The notes below the pieces were generated by a model, which was not told the DNA's origin, searched no databases, and saw nothing but the letters and a program-made list of their open reading frames with translations. Shown one piece after another: positions 12,175 to 24,426 of a DNA stretch of 64,000 bases. The stretch lies in the NCBI GenBank assembly GCA_947034885.2, contig OX344751.2, positions 44,111,082 through 44,175,081 on the forward strand, written 5' to 3'. The first letter of the stretch is position 1; each line of letters begins with the position of its first letter. This stretch comes from Thuidium tamariscinum. Its lineage: Eukaryota > Streptophyta > Bryopsida > Hypnales > Thuidiaceae. The position numbers and the translations under genes are program-made.

Positions 12175-15100
12175 AGCCTCTCTATAGTATTAGGATTTGG
12201 ATTGGTCTACCACATTACATTAGAGAGGTTACTAAAGTAGAGGTACCTATTACAAATAATTTAAGCATATCAACTTATAGGATGTGGAGAATTTGTTTAG
12301 AAATTGAGCTCAATATGTGCAAAGATAAGGATGAGGAAGAATGCAAAAAAAATGTTGTTTTTCCCCTTAAGGATGAATATTTTATTCAAAGTAAATGTGG
12401 TTCTTTCATCCATAACCATTTGGGTCTCAAATGACTTTTCAATTCTAATGTGACACTCTCCTTTTGGCAACCCATTATCATTGTAATTACAAGTAGCAAC
12501 TCATAATCTTCTTTCCTTTCAACTTGCTTTCTATCCCCTTGGATCATGAAAGATCAAAGGTTGTGATAGAAAAATGTACACCCAATTCTATACAACCACC
12601 TATTTGCCACTAGCATGACTCATTAGTTATCTCATATATAGAATCACCTATCACACTTTGTTTGAACATTTCTCTCTAAGCAAGGAAGGAAGGAAGATGA
12701 GTAGACAAGAAAGTACAAATACAAAATCTTTACCACTGAACTATGCATTCAAATATTATTCACAATAGACCACTCTATAAAGTCACTACAAGGGGATTGT
12801 TTGAAATAGATAGTACTACCTATATCTTCCATTAGGATGAGGCATTTGCATTCATGATGTTTGTATGTAGCTCAAGTTGGGACTAACAATCAATATTTTT
12901 TTACAAAGGTTTAATACTTAAGAAAATATTACTTTAGAGAGGTTCTACAGTAGTTGTCTTTGCAAGGTATGCATAAGTAAAGTTGGGCCAAATTGTTTTG
13001 GTGCCATTTTGACACCAAAGGTTGGATTCTTGATAATACAAGCCATTTTAGTGTCATTTTATCCATGTTGGATTGGTATGGAGGTTGGCACCAAATTAAC
13101 TTAATTGCATTTCAATGCACCATCATGGCACCATATTCGCATGCCTTCAAGTTCTTGATGATTGTCTCCTTGGCCTTCCTTCCTTTGGATCTAATAAAAA
13201 CCAATATTATTAGTGTATAAATGTAAATTAAAGAAGACAAATGTATTACCACCTAGATTTGCAATTTGACTATCTTGGGGTTAATATCAAGAAGGGTACA
13301 TATTTTTTCAAAGGTGTGCGCTTCTTTCACAAGTCAAACCTAAGTAGAGTTTCAATTTTCCAATCAAAATTATAATTTTTGTGGATTTTTGAAGTAATTT
13401 GCTCTAAAATCACAAAATCAAATATAGAGTGGGGGCACAGACATTTTGTAAACAACCCACAACCCCCAACTCTCCTACAAGTGTTGACCAATGAAAATTG
13501 GCATATTATCCCTCTTGACACTAATGCACCAAAGTTGTCAAAAAAATGAGCAAATTTACACAATGGGTTGGATGAAATTGGGACTAAAAACAGGATGATG
13601 GAATTAGGAAGCAAATGGTAATGGATGGATTGGTCCAATGTACATTTTATTATTATTTTTGAATTGAACTTTTTTGAAACAAGTTGACGCACTTTGTAGT
13701 TGATATCGGCTGCAAACCAGATGGGTGGAAAGCACACAAAGATGCATCCCAGTTGGGACCCAAACCACCGTGATGTCAGAATGTTTGCTGAGGGTTGAAA
13801 GCTTTTGCTCGTCATGCTGCCACCAAAAAGATGAGCAAGTGGTCACCGATGACGTATCTCGCCAATACAACAAACAGGGCCTTTTGAGCAAACTTTCCAG
13901 TTTCAACTGCATCCCAACAATTCGACGGGGACTTGTTACCTATCAAATAGACCCCAATCACGGACAAGGAGACTGAAGGAGCCCGCCAAGGAGGGTCTTT
14001 GGTACTTTAGTGCAAACCCACTACATGGGTGGTGGAAATTGTGAAGCTGAAAAAAATATTCTTTTCTCAAAATATGCAGACCTACAAGATGTGGAGTAGG
14101 TTAGTCAATTTTAGTTGACTCGTAAAGTTCCTTGACCATGTTTTCACCGAAAACTCTTCAAAACAACCATCTCTTATACAAGTACCAGATTTTGGGAAAA
14201 AAACATTTTTTGACAAATATAATTGTAGGGTCGTAAAGTACATTGGGTTGAGAAGAATGATGTGGAAAAATTTACAATTTTGATTGAAAAATTAAAACTC
14301 TACTTAGATTTGACTTGTGAAAGAAGTGCACACCTTTGAAAAAATATATACCCTTCTTGATATTGGCCCCAAGATAGGCAAATTGCACATCTAGGTGGTA
14401 ATACATTTGTCTTTTTTGCGTTTTATACACTAATAATATTGTTTTTTTATTAAACCCAAAGGAAGGAAGGCCAAGGAGACCTTGCAAAGATGACTAGTTA
14501 TTGTAGAACCTCTTTAAAGTAATATTTTCTTAAGTATTAAACCTCTGTAAGAAAATATTGATTGTTAGTCCCAACTTGAGCTACATACAAACATCATGAA
14601 TGCAAATGCCTCATCCTAATGGAAGATATAGGTAGTACTATCTATTTCAAACAATCCCCTTGTAATGGCTTTATAGAGTGGTCTATTGTGAATAATATTT
14701 GAATGCATAGTTCACTGGTAAAGATTTTGTATTTGTACCTTCTTGTCTACTCATCTCCCTTCCTTCCTTGCTTAGAGAGAAATGTTCAAACAAAGTGTGA
14801 TAGGTGATTCTATATATGAGATAACTAATGAGCCATGCTAGTGGCAAATAGGTGGTTGTTTATAATTGGTTGTACATTTTTCTATCACAACCTTTGATCT
14901 TTCATGATCCTAGGGGATAGAAAGCAAGTTGAAAGGAAAGAAGATTATGAGTTGCTACTTGTAATTACAATGATGATGAGTTGCCAATAGGAGAGTGTCA
15001 CATTAGAATTGAAAAGTCATGTGAGACCAAAATGGTTATGGACTTTTTTTGCATTCTTCCTCATCCTTATCTTTGTACACATTGAGCTCAATTTCTAAAC

Positions 15101-15220
15101 GAATTCTCCACATCCTATAAGTTGGTATGCTTAAATTATTTGTAATAGGTACCTCTACTTTAGTAACCTCTCCAATGTAGTGTGGTAGACTGGTCCAAAT
15201 ACTATTACTATAGAGAGGCT
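12175..15220. mobile_element. 3-kb palindromic element with ~1 kb inverted arms
   Basis: The left arm (12,175 to about 13,385) and right arm (about 14,262 to 15,220) are inverted copies running from AGCCTCTCTATAGTA inward. Matching landmarks include 'gaggaagaatgcaaa', 'gtgataggtgattctatat', 'gaaatgttcaaacaaagtgt' and 'tcacaagtcaaa'. The left arm holds about 200 bp (near 12,966-13,166) absent from the right arm. A central spacer of about 880 bp is partly GC-richer (13,690-14,030). I found no target duplication. It may be a long-TIR transposon (Mutator-like or fold-back) carrying a captured segment, or a local inverted duplication. Confidence 0.65.
13386..14261. other. Unrecognised spacer of the 3-kb palindrome
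   Basis: The spacer contains a GC-richer block at about 13,690-14,030. Frames of 162 and 102 codons on the minus strand and 83 codons on the plus strand overlap in this block. None shows a domain I recognise. A gene fragment captured between transposon arms would look like this, but nothing proves it. Confidence 0.3.
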
Positions 15221-15421
15221 TGGGGGATCGGATAACTCCCAATGTAGTAGAAAGTGACTTGAGATTAAAAAAAAATAGGGTCAAATTAATTCATTGAAGG
15301 AAAATTTTATATTTTTGGTAGATTTCTTATAGCATTGGTAATATGTCTTGGTTGGTTTATATATAAAATAGGGTGGTAAGAAATTCCTACCTTTTGTCAG
15401 CAGTAGAAAAAAAATAAGATG

Positions 15422-15691
15422 CACTATAAGAACCCCGTGTTTTGGGTGACGAACCCTAATTTTTTATGACGGATTTTAGGTGATGTCAATGTTGACAATC
15501 CAAAAAATTTATGTCAACAAAAATGTTCAATGTAATATCAATATTAACATTAAAACACTAGACTATCAACATTGATGTTATATTGGACATTTTTATTGAC
15601 ATAAAATTTTTGGGTTGTCAACATTGACATCACCTAAAATCCGTCATAAAAAATTAGGGCTCGTCACCAAAGACAGGAGTTTCTTATAGTG
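15422..15691. mobile_element. CACTA-type MITE, 270 bp
   Basis: The element begins CACTATAAGAA and ends TTCTTATAGTG, and is flanked by ATG on both sides (15,419-15,421 and 15,692-15,694), an exact 3-bp target duplication. Inverted complementarity continues far into the interior, for example 'gacggattttaggtgatgtc' pairs with 'gacatcacctaaaatccgtc', so almost the whole element folds into a hairpin. CACTA ends with 3-bp duplications are diagnostic of the CACTA/EnSpm superfamily (established). Confidence 0.9.
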
Positions 15692-15699
15692 ATGCCAAA

Positions 15700-16690
15700 T
15701 ATTGGATTCCCTTAGAAGTTTTTAATAAGTTCAATTTTTCATTACTAGATTTGGTGACTAGGTTGTAAGTTAAATGCTAGTCTAAATCTGATTTAGCTGC
15801 CTTTGGAGGTTTGGTGGGAAATGCATTGCCTTGATGGTGTGGTAGTTTAACTTTTTATCAGGTTTTTGTGGTTCAAACAGATTCTTTGTCGCCCGTTGCC
15901 AAAGCCGATTTATTGTGCTAAAATAGTTTTGTATCATTGAGGCCACATTAGAGTCATTTGCATTGCAACTCTTGTGCAACAATTTGTGCTATCTGGATTT
16001 TTGGTGAATGTAGATTTTTTAATTGTCTTCATCTTTGTTCTTACAATTTAAGTTGCCCATATTTTAGGAAATGGCTTTCATCCTTTGTTTTTGCGTTTAG
16101 GGTTCAATCTTTTATATTTAATTTCTCTTTATTTATTTATTTTACTTATTTAATTTTATATTTAATTTCTCTTTACTTATGTATATGAATAAGCATGTAT
16201 TGATCTTCTTTAAGATTGAGATTCACTTGAATCCTATGCCATAGGTTAATTGATGCTTCTTTATTCTATAAGTTTTTATCTTCTCATGGTGTAATATATG
16301 ATCAATGGTATAATATATTTGTAGCTTCCATTTTTTATATTGGTTTTTCAATGATATGTCAATAGTATTGTCATTTAGGGTTGAATGTATTGGAATCAAG
16401 ATTGGAATGCTAGTATTTCACGTGTTTGCTTTTGCAATGCATTGCACTTATTTGAGTTCTATTTACTTTTCAAATGTAGAAAAAAATTAGGGTGTCTAAA
16501 ATAAGGCTCTCTAAGATCTTACAAAAAAATAGAGTATAGCAAAATATGCATTAGTAGCTTTTTATCTACTAATAGGGGGAGGAAAAAAAATGGAGAGGAG
16601 ATAAATACCCCCCCCCCCCCCATTAAATACCCCATTATCGCACATGGTTATAAATTGTAAAGGTGAATTAACCGCCTGAGAGAGAGACTC
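15700..16690. other. Gene-free interval with a C14 run
   Basis: No gene is seen. The only conspicuous feature is a run of 14 C at 16,608-16,621 in otherwise AT-rich DNA. The 66-76 codon frames in the interval are not recognisable. Confidence 0.35.
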
Positions 16691-16694
16691 TACT

Positions 16695-17022
16695 CATTAG
16701 ATATTTTTTTGTGGTTTTAGGAGATTGTTTCACGGTTGTTCTTTGAAACTATTCCTTGTATAGTCAACCAACTATTGTTGGTTTGATTTTTTGAATTTCA
16801 AAAACAAAATTTTTAAATTTTAAATATTTTTTAGAAAGTATTAAAGAATTGAAAATTGATTTTTTTCATTCAATTTTTTTAAATCAATTAATTAATAGTC
16901 TCTGATGTGGCAATCTCTCAACTATGTTTGATTGGGTACATGGCAAAGTTTCCAATGTCTCTAATGTGTTTCCACAATCCATAAACCTTCAATCTTTCAA
17001 AGGCCTCAAAAAACATCTAATG
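16695..17022. mobile_element. Dispersed MITE with CATTAGAT ends (copy 1)
   Basis: The left end is CATTAGATATTTTTTTG and the right end AAAAAACATCTAATG. Between them lie a 'tagtctctgatgtggcaatctc' type stretch and an AT-rich core. Related copies lie at 22,545-22,757, about 32,545-32,906 (reverse) and about 56,478-56,790. It is non-coding; the superfamily is not clear from the ends. Confidence 0.5.
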
Positions 17023-17728
17023 TATATTACATCTCCATCCATTCAATATCAATTGAAGTAATAACAAACTCTAAGAACGGACTAAACAAAAGCTATTGAA
17101 CATGGCTCTTCTTATTGAATTCCTAAAGTTTTTTCTTGTTTCTATTTCAAAGTTGAAGGGGGATCCAGTACTTTTTAGTATTCACTTTTTACCAAAAACA
17201 AATAAATAAACTATACATTTTTTTTTAGGTATTGAAAATAGGTGCATCTAAAATTGATTGTAAGCTCTCATGAATAGATGATGGACAATTTGATTTAAAA
17301 ACATCTCACAATTAGGTTTAGTAAGTTGACAAAAAGCATTTCACCCTATAATTTATTGGCTCTAGACCATAAAAAAGAAGGTTTTCATTGACTAATTAAA
17401 GATACATCTATTGTGAATGCAAGGAAGTTCAAAAAGTGTTGCTAGAAATGAAGTGTATTGAACCCCCTTGAAGTGTACTGATAGCTACTTATTTACAAAG
17501 CAATTCTCAAGATTTCTTTACATATCTATAATTCTTCCTACAATGGATCTATGTAGGCCTTACATTTGAAAGAGAGAAAGTCATATTTGTTGTTGAAGTT
17601 GTGATAGTTCAATATAAGGTAGATCAAAGTCTCTATTTACCTTTGGAATTGAATCTCTATTCATGCCCAATTTTTTTACTTCAATGTGACTCAAAAAGTA
17701 AGGAACACGTATTAATCCTTCATTTATT

Positions 17729-19533
17729 CACTAAGGAGTTTTGACTAGGATTTCACCAAAAATACTTTGAATCTTTTGTTTCTAATACAAGTTTCAACTT
17801 TTGGAAGAAAATTTTTTTTTTTGACATATATAACTATAGGATCTTGTAGTACACTAGTTTGAATAGATGGAGACAAAATTTCAGAAATTTCAATCATGTA
17901 GATTGCAAGATATGAATGTTTGAATTGACAAACATCCAATTTTTTACATTTGCAAAAAAAAAGGTTGTTGCACTTCACAAAATCAAATTTTTATGGAAAA
18001 TGTCCAAAATGGTTGTGCTTCTTTGGATTCATTTTTCATATCAAGTTAGCTACATGCTTGAAATTTTTTAGATCATTTGGAATTATACAACATATAGGAG
18101 AAAAAAAGGAAATAGAAAAAAATAGAAAATGATCCAAAATTATAAATTATAAAAAATCTATTTCTAGGATTGAAAAATGTCAATCCTAATGGTTCAAGTA
18201 TTGTGATAAACAACATACACCTAATGTTCTTATTTATTTTTCTAAAAATATTTTAACCCCTAATGGACCAACATGTGTTTTTTAGCTGTATAGAAATATT
18301 GGGTAGGTACATTTGACTAAAGATTTCTAAATTTCTGGTCCAAATTTTAATATAAAGTAGGGGCAAAGAAAATCTTTCATATGCACTAAATTTCATGACA
18401 TTTGAAAATACGAGTCAAAAGTTATGGCCTTATATGTTTGTTTGTTTCTGTAACTGGGCAATTTGGGTAGATCTAAAAAACTCACTTTTTCCAAAAACAA
18501 AAATTTAAAATTGGTTTTCTAGAGTTATATATACGTGGAAAGCATTGAATCATTCCATTTTGATCAATGAGTCAAAAATTATGAGGATTTTTTGTTTGCA
18601 AGTAGTTATGAATTCTTTACTCTGAAATAAGCTTTGAAGTCCTTTATCTTACTTAATTTTCAATATTTTTTGAGAAATATAAAATCATAGGATGTAGATT
18701 GTTTGTTATAACTTTGCAACTATTGGGATTGGAATTTTTCAGTTTCATAATTAAATTCTTAATAATTTAGTGTTTCTAATCATTTTCTAACACTCTCTAC
18801 TTACTACTTTCTTCCTATATTAATATTGTACAATTCCAAATGATGTGAATTTTTTCAAGCATGTAGCCAACTTGTTTAGGAAAAAGAATCCAAAGAAGCA
18901 CCACCATTTTGGACATTTCTCATAGGATAGTGAGCTTGGAAAGTATAGCTGCCCTGTTTTTTGTAGGGCCAAAAAAATGATTTCAGTGAGTTTGAATGCT
19001 TATATCTTTCAATCTACACAATGGAAATGTCTGAAATTTTTACCATATGTTTTCTAGTCAGCTCACTATAAGATCCTATGCTTAGATATGTCAAAAAAAA
19101 ATTCAAAAATTTGGTACTTGTTCTAAAAATGGCAGTTTTTGAACATTTTCACTGAAAACTTAGTCATGAAACTTTAGGAGTTAAGATGAATAAGATAAAG
19201 GCTTTAAAAATTTATCTTAGAGTAGAGATTCAATAATTATCCACAAACTATGCACAAACTAAAACTTTTCATAATTACATCTTATTATTCAAAATGGAGT
19301 GATTAGAATATTTCCATGTATATATAAATCTAACAAACCAGTTTTAAATTTTGATTTTTTAAGAAAGTATTTCTCGAAGAAGTGTTTTTAGCTGTCTGGA
19401 TTGATTTGTGAGCAATGAAAATTATTTATCATACAACAACTTCTTGATCATGAAGTCAAAAGTTATGAAAATTCTTGGGCCTTAAAATTACTTTTTGGAT
19501 ACATAAGCAAAAATTTATGGCTTTAGGGATTAA
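17729..19533 (+). mobile_element. TTAA family, 0.95 kb type (PB4a), split by PB4b
   Basis: The left half (17,729-18,252) and right half (19,185-19,533) together are colinear with PB5, PB6 and PB9. Landmarks are 'gttttgactaggatttcacc', 'gattgcaagatatgaatgtt', 'ttggaattatacaacatata', then after the interruption 'aaaagttatgaaaattcttg' and CTTTAGGGATTAA. The left terminus is eroded. It is split by another member of the same family in the opposite orientation. Confidence 0.65.
18253..19184 (-). mobile_element. TTAA family, 0.95 kb type (PB4b), nested in PB4a
   Basis: The ends are TTAA-CCCCTAATGG and CTTTAGGAG-TTAA, and the interior is the reverse complement of the 0.95 kb type. Removing it and one TTAA restores a continuous PB4a. 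It is the clearest proof in the window that these units move as discrete TTAA-flanked elements and that the family was active over more than one period. Confidence 0.75.
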
Positions 19534-19833
19534 ATTTCACTATTTTTTTGACATAATTGCAATTAAGTGGTAGTTATAGATGCATATACGTAAGAGCATC
19601 TTATGTCAGAGCAAAGCACGTTGGAGAGAATTCTCTATTGGAACCACTCCTTTTAAGGAAATTCAACCTATGATAGGCACAACTCTAGACAAGCTTAATG
19701 CAATCCCACTTTTTTTTGGGAAGCACATTTTATGAGACACATATACACCATGAGAATTTTGGGGACTACACACTATAAGGGTCAAGGATGTTTAAAATGA
19801 ATTTTTAAGTATATCCTAGTAGTACAATTATAA

Positions 19834-19926
19834 GTAATGACCTTTGAGGAGAATTTTAGTAAAAATTTACCAAAAATACATATTTTTAAAATAAATTTTT
19901 ACTAAAAATCTCTTTGAAAGTCATCA
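19834..19926. repeat. 93-bp hairpin element
   Basis: The arms 'gtaatgacctttgaggagaa' and 'ctctttgaaagtcatcac' are imperfect complements that continue through 'ttttagtaaaaattta', leaving a very short AT loop. The size and shape fit a minimal MITE. No clear target duplication is seen. Confidence 0.4.
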
Positions 19927-20379
19927 CTTCATAGCATTTAATATCTCTTCCAAGGGTTGCCTTTGGGTGGATAAACAAAATTCATTCAAGGTTGTAGAAT
20001 AATGAGTGAAAGTAACTAGTTCACACACAATCCTATTTGCCATGCCATACCACACTCATTTACTAATCACTGCAACTTGAGTTGATTAAGTTACACTTCA
20101 TTTAAATGTAAGATAATAAGTTTATTAACAAATCTTTTCAATAGTATACTCATTGCAATTCCACATGATTAATTTATAATTAAGTTAAGTACATGACATG
20201 AATCTTACCAACATGTAAATTCAACTGTGATCTATCCAACTCTAATAATTTCGACAAATTTCCTTATAGCTAAATATATGGTGTGAAATATTCCACATCA
20301 TTTTATCTACAGGATGGAATGATGTAGAATATTCTACACCATTCTGTCCAACAAAAGGCAGTGCCTAACATAGCTACTA

Positions 20380-20802
20380 AGGTAGAACCACCTATACCCA
20401 ATCACTTAAGCAATTCTAGAACAAATCATGAGGAATATGAGGCTATGTAAATTTTTTCTATGTAGAAAAATAAGAAATATGGAGATTGCAAATTTTTCGT
20501 AATTTTATTTCCAAAAGTATAATTACTATGATTTTTGGAAGCCAAAAAGTGCATTGAACCTATAGCCAATGTTTAGAGTCTTCAAATTGTGATCATAGCT
20601 AAGACTACTTTCCTACTTGGTACTTCCCACACACTTTATTACACTTTGCGACATGTGTCATGACCTTATTAGTCCCAACCTTGAAAATGGAATAAAAATA
20701 CATTCCAAGATTTGATTTGAAATCTCTTCTAGCCTTGGTTGAAAATAGCCACATCCTACAAGTTGGGTATGGGTCCTTGGTCCGGAATAGGTGGTTCTAC
20801 CG
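20380..20802. mobile_element. TA-flanked MITE, AGGTWGARSCACC-end family (copy 1)
   Basis: The termini are AGGTAGAACCACCTAT and ATAGGTGGTTCTACC, with TA at 20,378-20,379 and 20,803-20,804 and one extra G at the right end. The interior matches copies at 31,934-32,320 (reverse) and 60,407-60,818, with landmarks 'agccaatgtttagagtctt', 'tacttcc' and 'atgtgtcatgacctt'. It is about 420 bp and non-coding. Confidence 0.75.
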
Positions 20803-20804
20803 TA

Positions 20805-21800
20805 AATGTTATGTTACAATTGTACTACTAAGACTATACTACAAAGTTCAATTAAAACACCCGTTTTCCTTGTAGTGGCAATAGGCATGTCCAGAGGTCT
20901 GCCAATCATAGGCTTGAGTTTCTTTATTTTTATATTGCCTATCACTCAACTACGTCGCAATAGCAAGATGGCAGCAGTCCCAAATTCCAAGTCGAATTCT
21001 AATCTCCCTCTAAGATATTCATGCCAAACATGAGTTCTTCGAACCCGTCACGGAACCTAACCTATCGTACCCAACTGCGGCACATATCAGGCCAAGTGTA
21101 GGCTTTGTATCTAAATTGTGCAAAAGGAAATTAAAGCAAACCCACAGCCTGTTGCATCAACCTTTGAAATGCGAAGCCAAAGTTGCCCTGGGAATAAATA
21201 CCGAAAACAAACAGTCACAAATCGCGACAAAGCTGATGGGTTTGCATTCTCAACAAAGCCCAAAATTTGGGGTTAATGGATGGGACCGACTCGCAAGCAA
21301 GCTTGTGCCAACGTGACACGTAAAGAAGTTGTCGAGATCAGCACCATGTACGAAAACGAACCTTATGTATTTTAAAAGTTGGAAACCGCTGTCGCAAGGT
21401 CGGCAAGGGCGAGGGCGAGGGAGTGTTTTATTCCAACAAGCCAAATTTTGGAATTATGATCATAACTGAACACCCCTCTCCGTCTCAAAAGGTATTCCAC
21501 CAAATTTTCCAAACCCAAGTTCATATTATTCAACATATGGCCAGGTGTCAACACCATGTCTTTGGTCCAGATTTTATCGGTGTTTTTCTTTCCATCGTCA
21601 CAATCAATACTCTTTTGCAGAGGCTGATTTTATTTGTTTGCATTGGGTGGAAATGGATGCAGTATTCTTTTGAGGCAGATTTTACACATAAACTTTGTAC
21701 AAGGCTGATTTTAGTTTTGTTTGGGTCAAAATAGATATTCTTTTGAGGCAGATTTTATGTGTAAACCTTTGTAAGTCACAATCATGCAAGGTGTCACTCA
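20805..21800. other. GC-richer unique segment, function unknown
   Basis: Composition rises between about 20,880 and 21,480 (for example around 'aactacgtcgcaatagcaag' and 'ggcaagggcgagggcgaggg'). No frame longer than 103 codons exists and none is recognisable. A short direct repeat ('ttcttttgaggcagatttta') occurs at about 21,666 and 21,732. It could be a decayed gene, a non-coding transcript or a transposon-borne fragment. I cannot choose among these. Confidence 0.3.
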
Positions 21801-21968
21801 AAGCAGTGCGTTTCAACAAAATTGTTTGAAATTTTCCTCCCATACAGTGTGGTAGAGCACATCATGATATTATTAATGGTGTCTTTTGTGAATAGCGTAG
21901 TTGAGGCACGTGTAGTGAGCTTGTTGGTCTTGGATGGGTTAAGAAGTTGACAACAATAGAAATCATAT

Positions 21969-22546
21969 TAAGGGAGGAGGCTCAGAAACCGCTCATTTAA
22001 GAGCTGATCTCCCTTTTTCGTGTATTTATTTTGATGCAAATATTTTGAACTTATTTTTGTGTCAAAGAAAAATATTCTAGGAATCTAACACAATTTGTTT
22101 CATATTTTTTGAAGCATTATTGAATTAGTTATGAATTTTCAAACACAGTCTGACATAGGGCCCTATTTGTGATCAGTAGGCCTCACAAACTCATACATGC
22201 ACAGTTTGGAAATAAATCTGGCTTTGTTCAAGAACTAGCATTGCACCATGTAAAAGGTAATCAAGATGATTTCTAAATGCGTTCCTTCCTAAATGCTTGA
22301 ATTAATCATTATTTCAGATTTTGTAATACTTGTAAGAAGGGGGTTCAACAACTAAGTCTTATTTTATTCACTTAGTAGAAAATGAAGCCACTGTGGCTCT
22401 GAAACCATCCATTGAAAAAGGAAAAAACAAACTCTTATCATGATCCAATGTAATTGGAAATTCATTTACCCACAATCAAGTTCCATTTCACAGCCTCCTA
22501 CTGGATGGTTGCAAAAGCCTGGGCAATTTCAGAGCCCTCTCCTATA
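21969..22546. repeat. AGGTAG-family MITE, apparently interrupted (copy M5)
   Basis: The left terminus TA-AGGGAGGAGGCTC and the first ~190 bp follow the family. The right terminus GAGCCCTCTCCTA-TA appears only at about 22,532-22,546. The ~330 bp between is not family sequence and may be a later insertion. The right end abuts a CATTAGAT-type MITE. Confidence 0.45.
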
Positions 22547-22757
22547 TTAGATGTTTTTTGAGGGATTAGAAGACTTTTTCATGCCCTTTCCCAATGTTGT
22601 GAACAGTAAGGAAAAAAAATATTAAAAAAATGTTTTTTAAATGTTTTTTAAATTTAAAATTTTTAAATATTATTATTTGGCGTGGTAGTCTCTCGGCCAT
22701 GTCAGATCACATATATGGAACTCAGAGTCTTCTAATGGATAGAAAAAACATCTAATG
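22545..22757. mobile_element. CATTAGAT-end MITE (copy 2, short)
   Basis: The left end is TATTAGATGTTTTTTGAGGG and the right end AAAAAACATCTAATG. The interior has 'ggattagaagac' on the left and 'gagtcttctaat' on the right as subterminal inverted repeats. At 213 bp it is an internally deleted relative of the 328-bp copy at 16,695. Confidence 0.5.
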
Positions 22758-24426
22758 TTTGTACCTAGCTATTTACCTTGCCATATTAGAGGGAGTCAGA
22801 GTTAAGAATATATATTTTTTTAATGGTAAACTGTCACAAGCCTTCACATCATTGGTTGAATTATGGAGGGAAGGAGTTTGATTGGCTTAAAGTTGTTAGA
22901 ATAGCAAGAATTTGCCAAAGAAAACGTAATATTCGAAGTCAACAACAAGTTTATAGAAAAAACTACTTGTTTCGAAAGTAATGTGCAAAATTGTTAGCAA
23001 ACTTGTTGAAGAAAGTGACATGTAGAAAGGATTGCTTGCCAAATACTAACCTTGAGTGATTTCAAGGACAAACAATTTGCTTCTGAGGCAGCAATCTTTG
23101 AGGCATTGTACCTCCACCATTTAGTTGATCTACAAGAAGTGATTGTTGAAAATAGTATTGCACCTACTTGCAAAATTTGGGGATGATTTAGTACGAGACA
23201 TGGGAGATTATAACTTTTGATCTAGTAACTCAAATTGGACTTTTAAACTATACAAAGATACATTTGTTCACCTAGGGCACTTAGGGGTATTTGCGTCTTT
23301 TGTGAATAGTGTAATTGAAACAAGAATAACAAACTAGTTAATCTTTTGTTAAGTAGTTGATAAATAGAATTCATATTATACATCTAGCCATTTACTATAG
23401 GGACAAATATTCACCTTGCAATATTATAAAGAGTCATTATTGAAGCCAATACTAAGTTTTAAAAGGGAATTATGTATTACAAAAATAGTGTACAAGGTTG
23501 TCAATAAACGTGTCAAAGAAAGTGATATAGACAAAGGTCCATTTTCCAAATACCAACCATTACTGAGTTCATCAAAAAATGTTTTTTCTTTAAAAGTACA
23601 CTACCTTGCATTAGTTCCGTCAATTTGTGTGAACTCCAAAGGTACACTTGGAAGGAAGTTTGCAAATTCTAAGAAAAAAATCAATATGATGTGGATTGTA
23701 CTAATTTCATATTATCTCAATAAATTTAATCATAAACCAATTTCCATTTGAATTTCATGTGATTCCATCTAAGTAATTCAAATTTCATCCAAATGTCTAC
23801 ACTAATTTGACCACAATCATCTAATTCATCCCTACAAATAGCAAGGAAGGTTATACTGTCATAATCAAAATCTTGGATTAAGTTCACTAATATATATAGT
23901 CGTTTTTTCATTCTAGAGGGGTATAGTTTTTAAAAAATTGAACACTTGTCTACTATATTTAAAAATTTTAAGATTTTCACCCAAAAAATTCAGGAAAAAA
24001 ATGAATTTGAAGCTTCTATAATCTAATTTTCTAATTTTCTTGAAATTAAAAAAAAAATATTTCATTGCAATTTGAGGTTGAAAGCCTATTATTATTATTT
24101 AAATATATATTTCATTGCAATTTGATTTTTTGGGAGTGAAAACAAGGCTTATTGTATGCCTTGTTTTAAGGGTTGTTTCTCACTACATTCTACATTTAGG
24201 TTCTCCAAGTCTATCTTTATGGCCCAATTCCATCAATGACCTTTTTGTCATGTATCTAAAGTGCAATGTGGTGGTCCTTCAACTTATAAAATCGTGATTT
24301 TACAACCCAATTCCAACCCTTTTAATCCCTATTCCACTCTAAAATTGTATAATGCCAATTTTTTTAATACATTAGAGATTTTCACTACATTAGAATTCAA
24401 AATGGCCCAACATTAGAGATTACAAT
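22758..24426. other. Gene-free AT-rich interval
   Basis: No recognisable gene or complete element is present. The 111-codon frame at 23,416-23,751 is lysine/serine-rich, as expected from AT-rich DNA, and has no known family. Confidence 0.35.

Noticed and set aside
13327..13815. 162-codon minus-strand frame in the 3-kb palindrome
   Set aside because: It crosses the arm/spacer boundary, overlaps frames on both strands, and has no recognisable motif.
16608..16621. C14 run as a regulatory G-quadruplex
   Set aside because: A single homopolymer without spaced G tracts does not meet the usual pattern, and it may be a slippage artefact.
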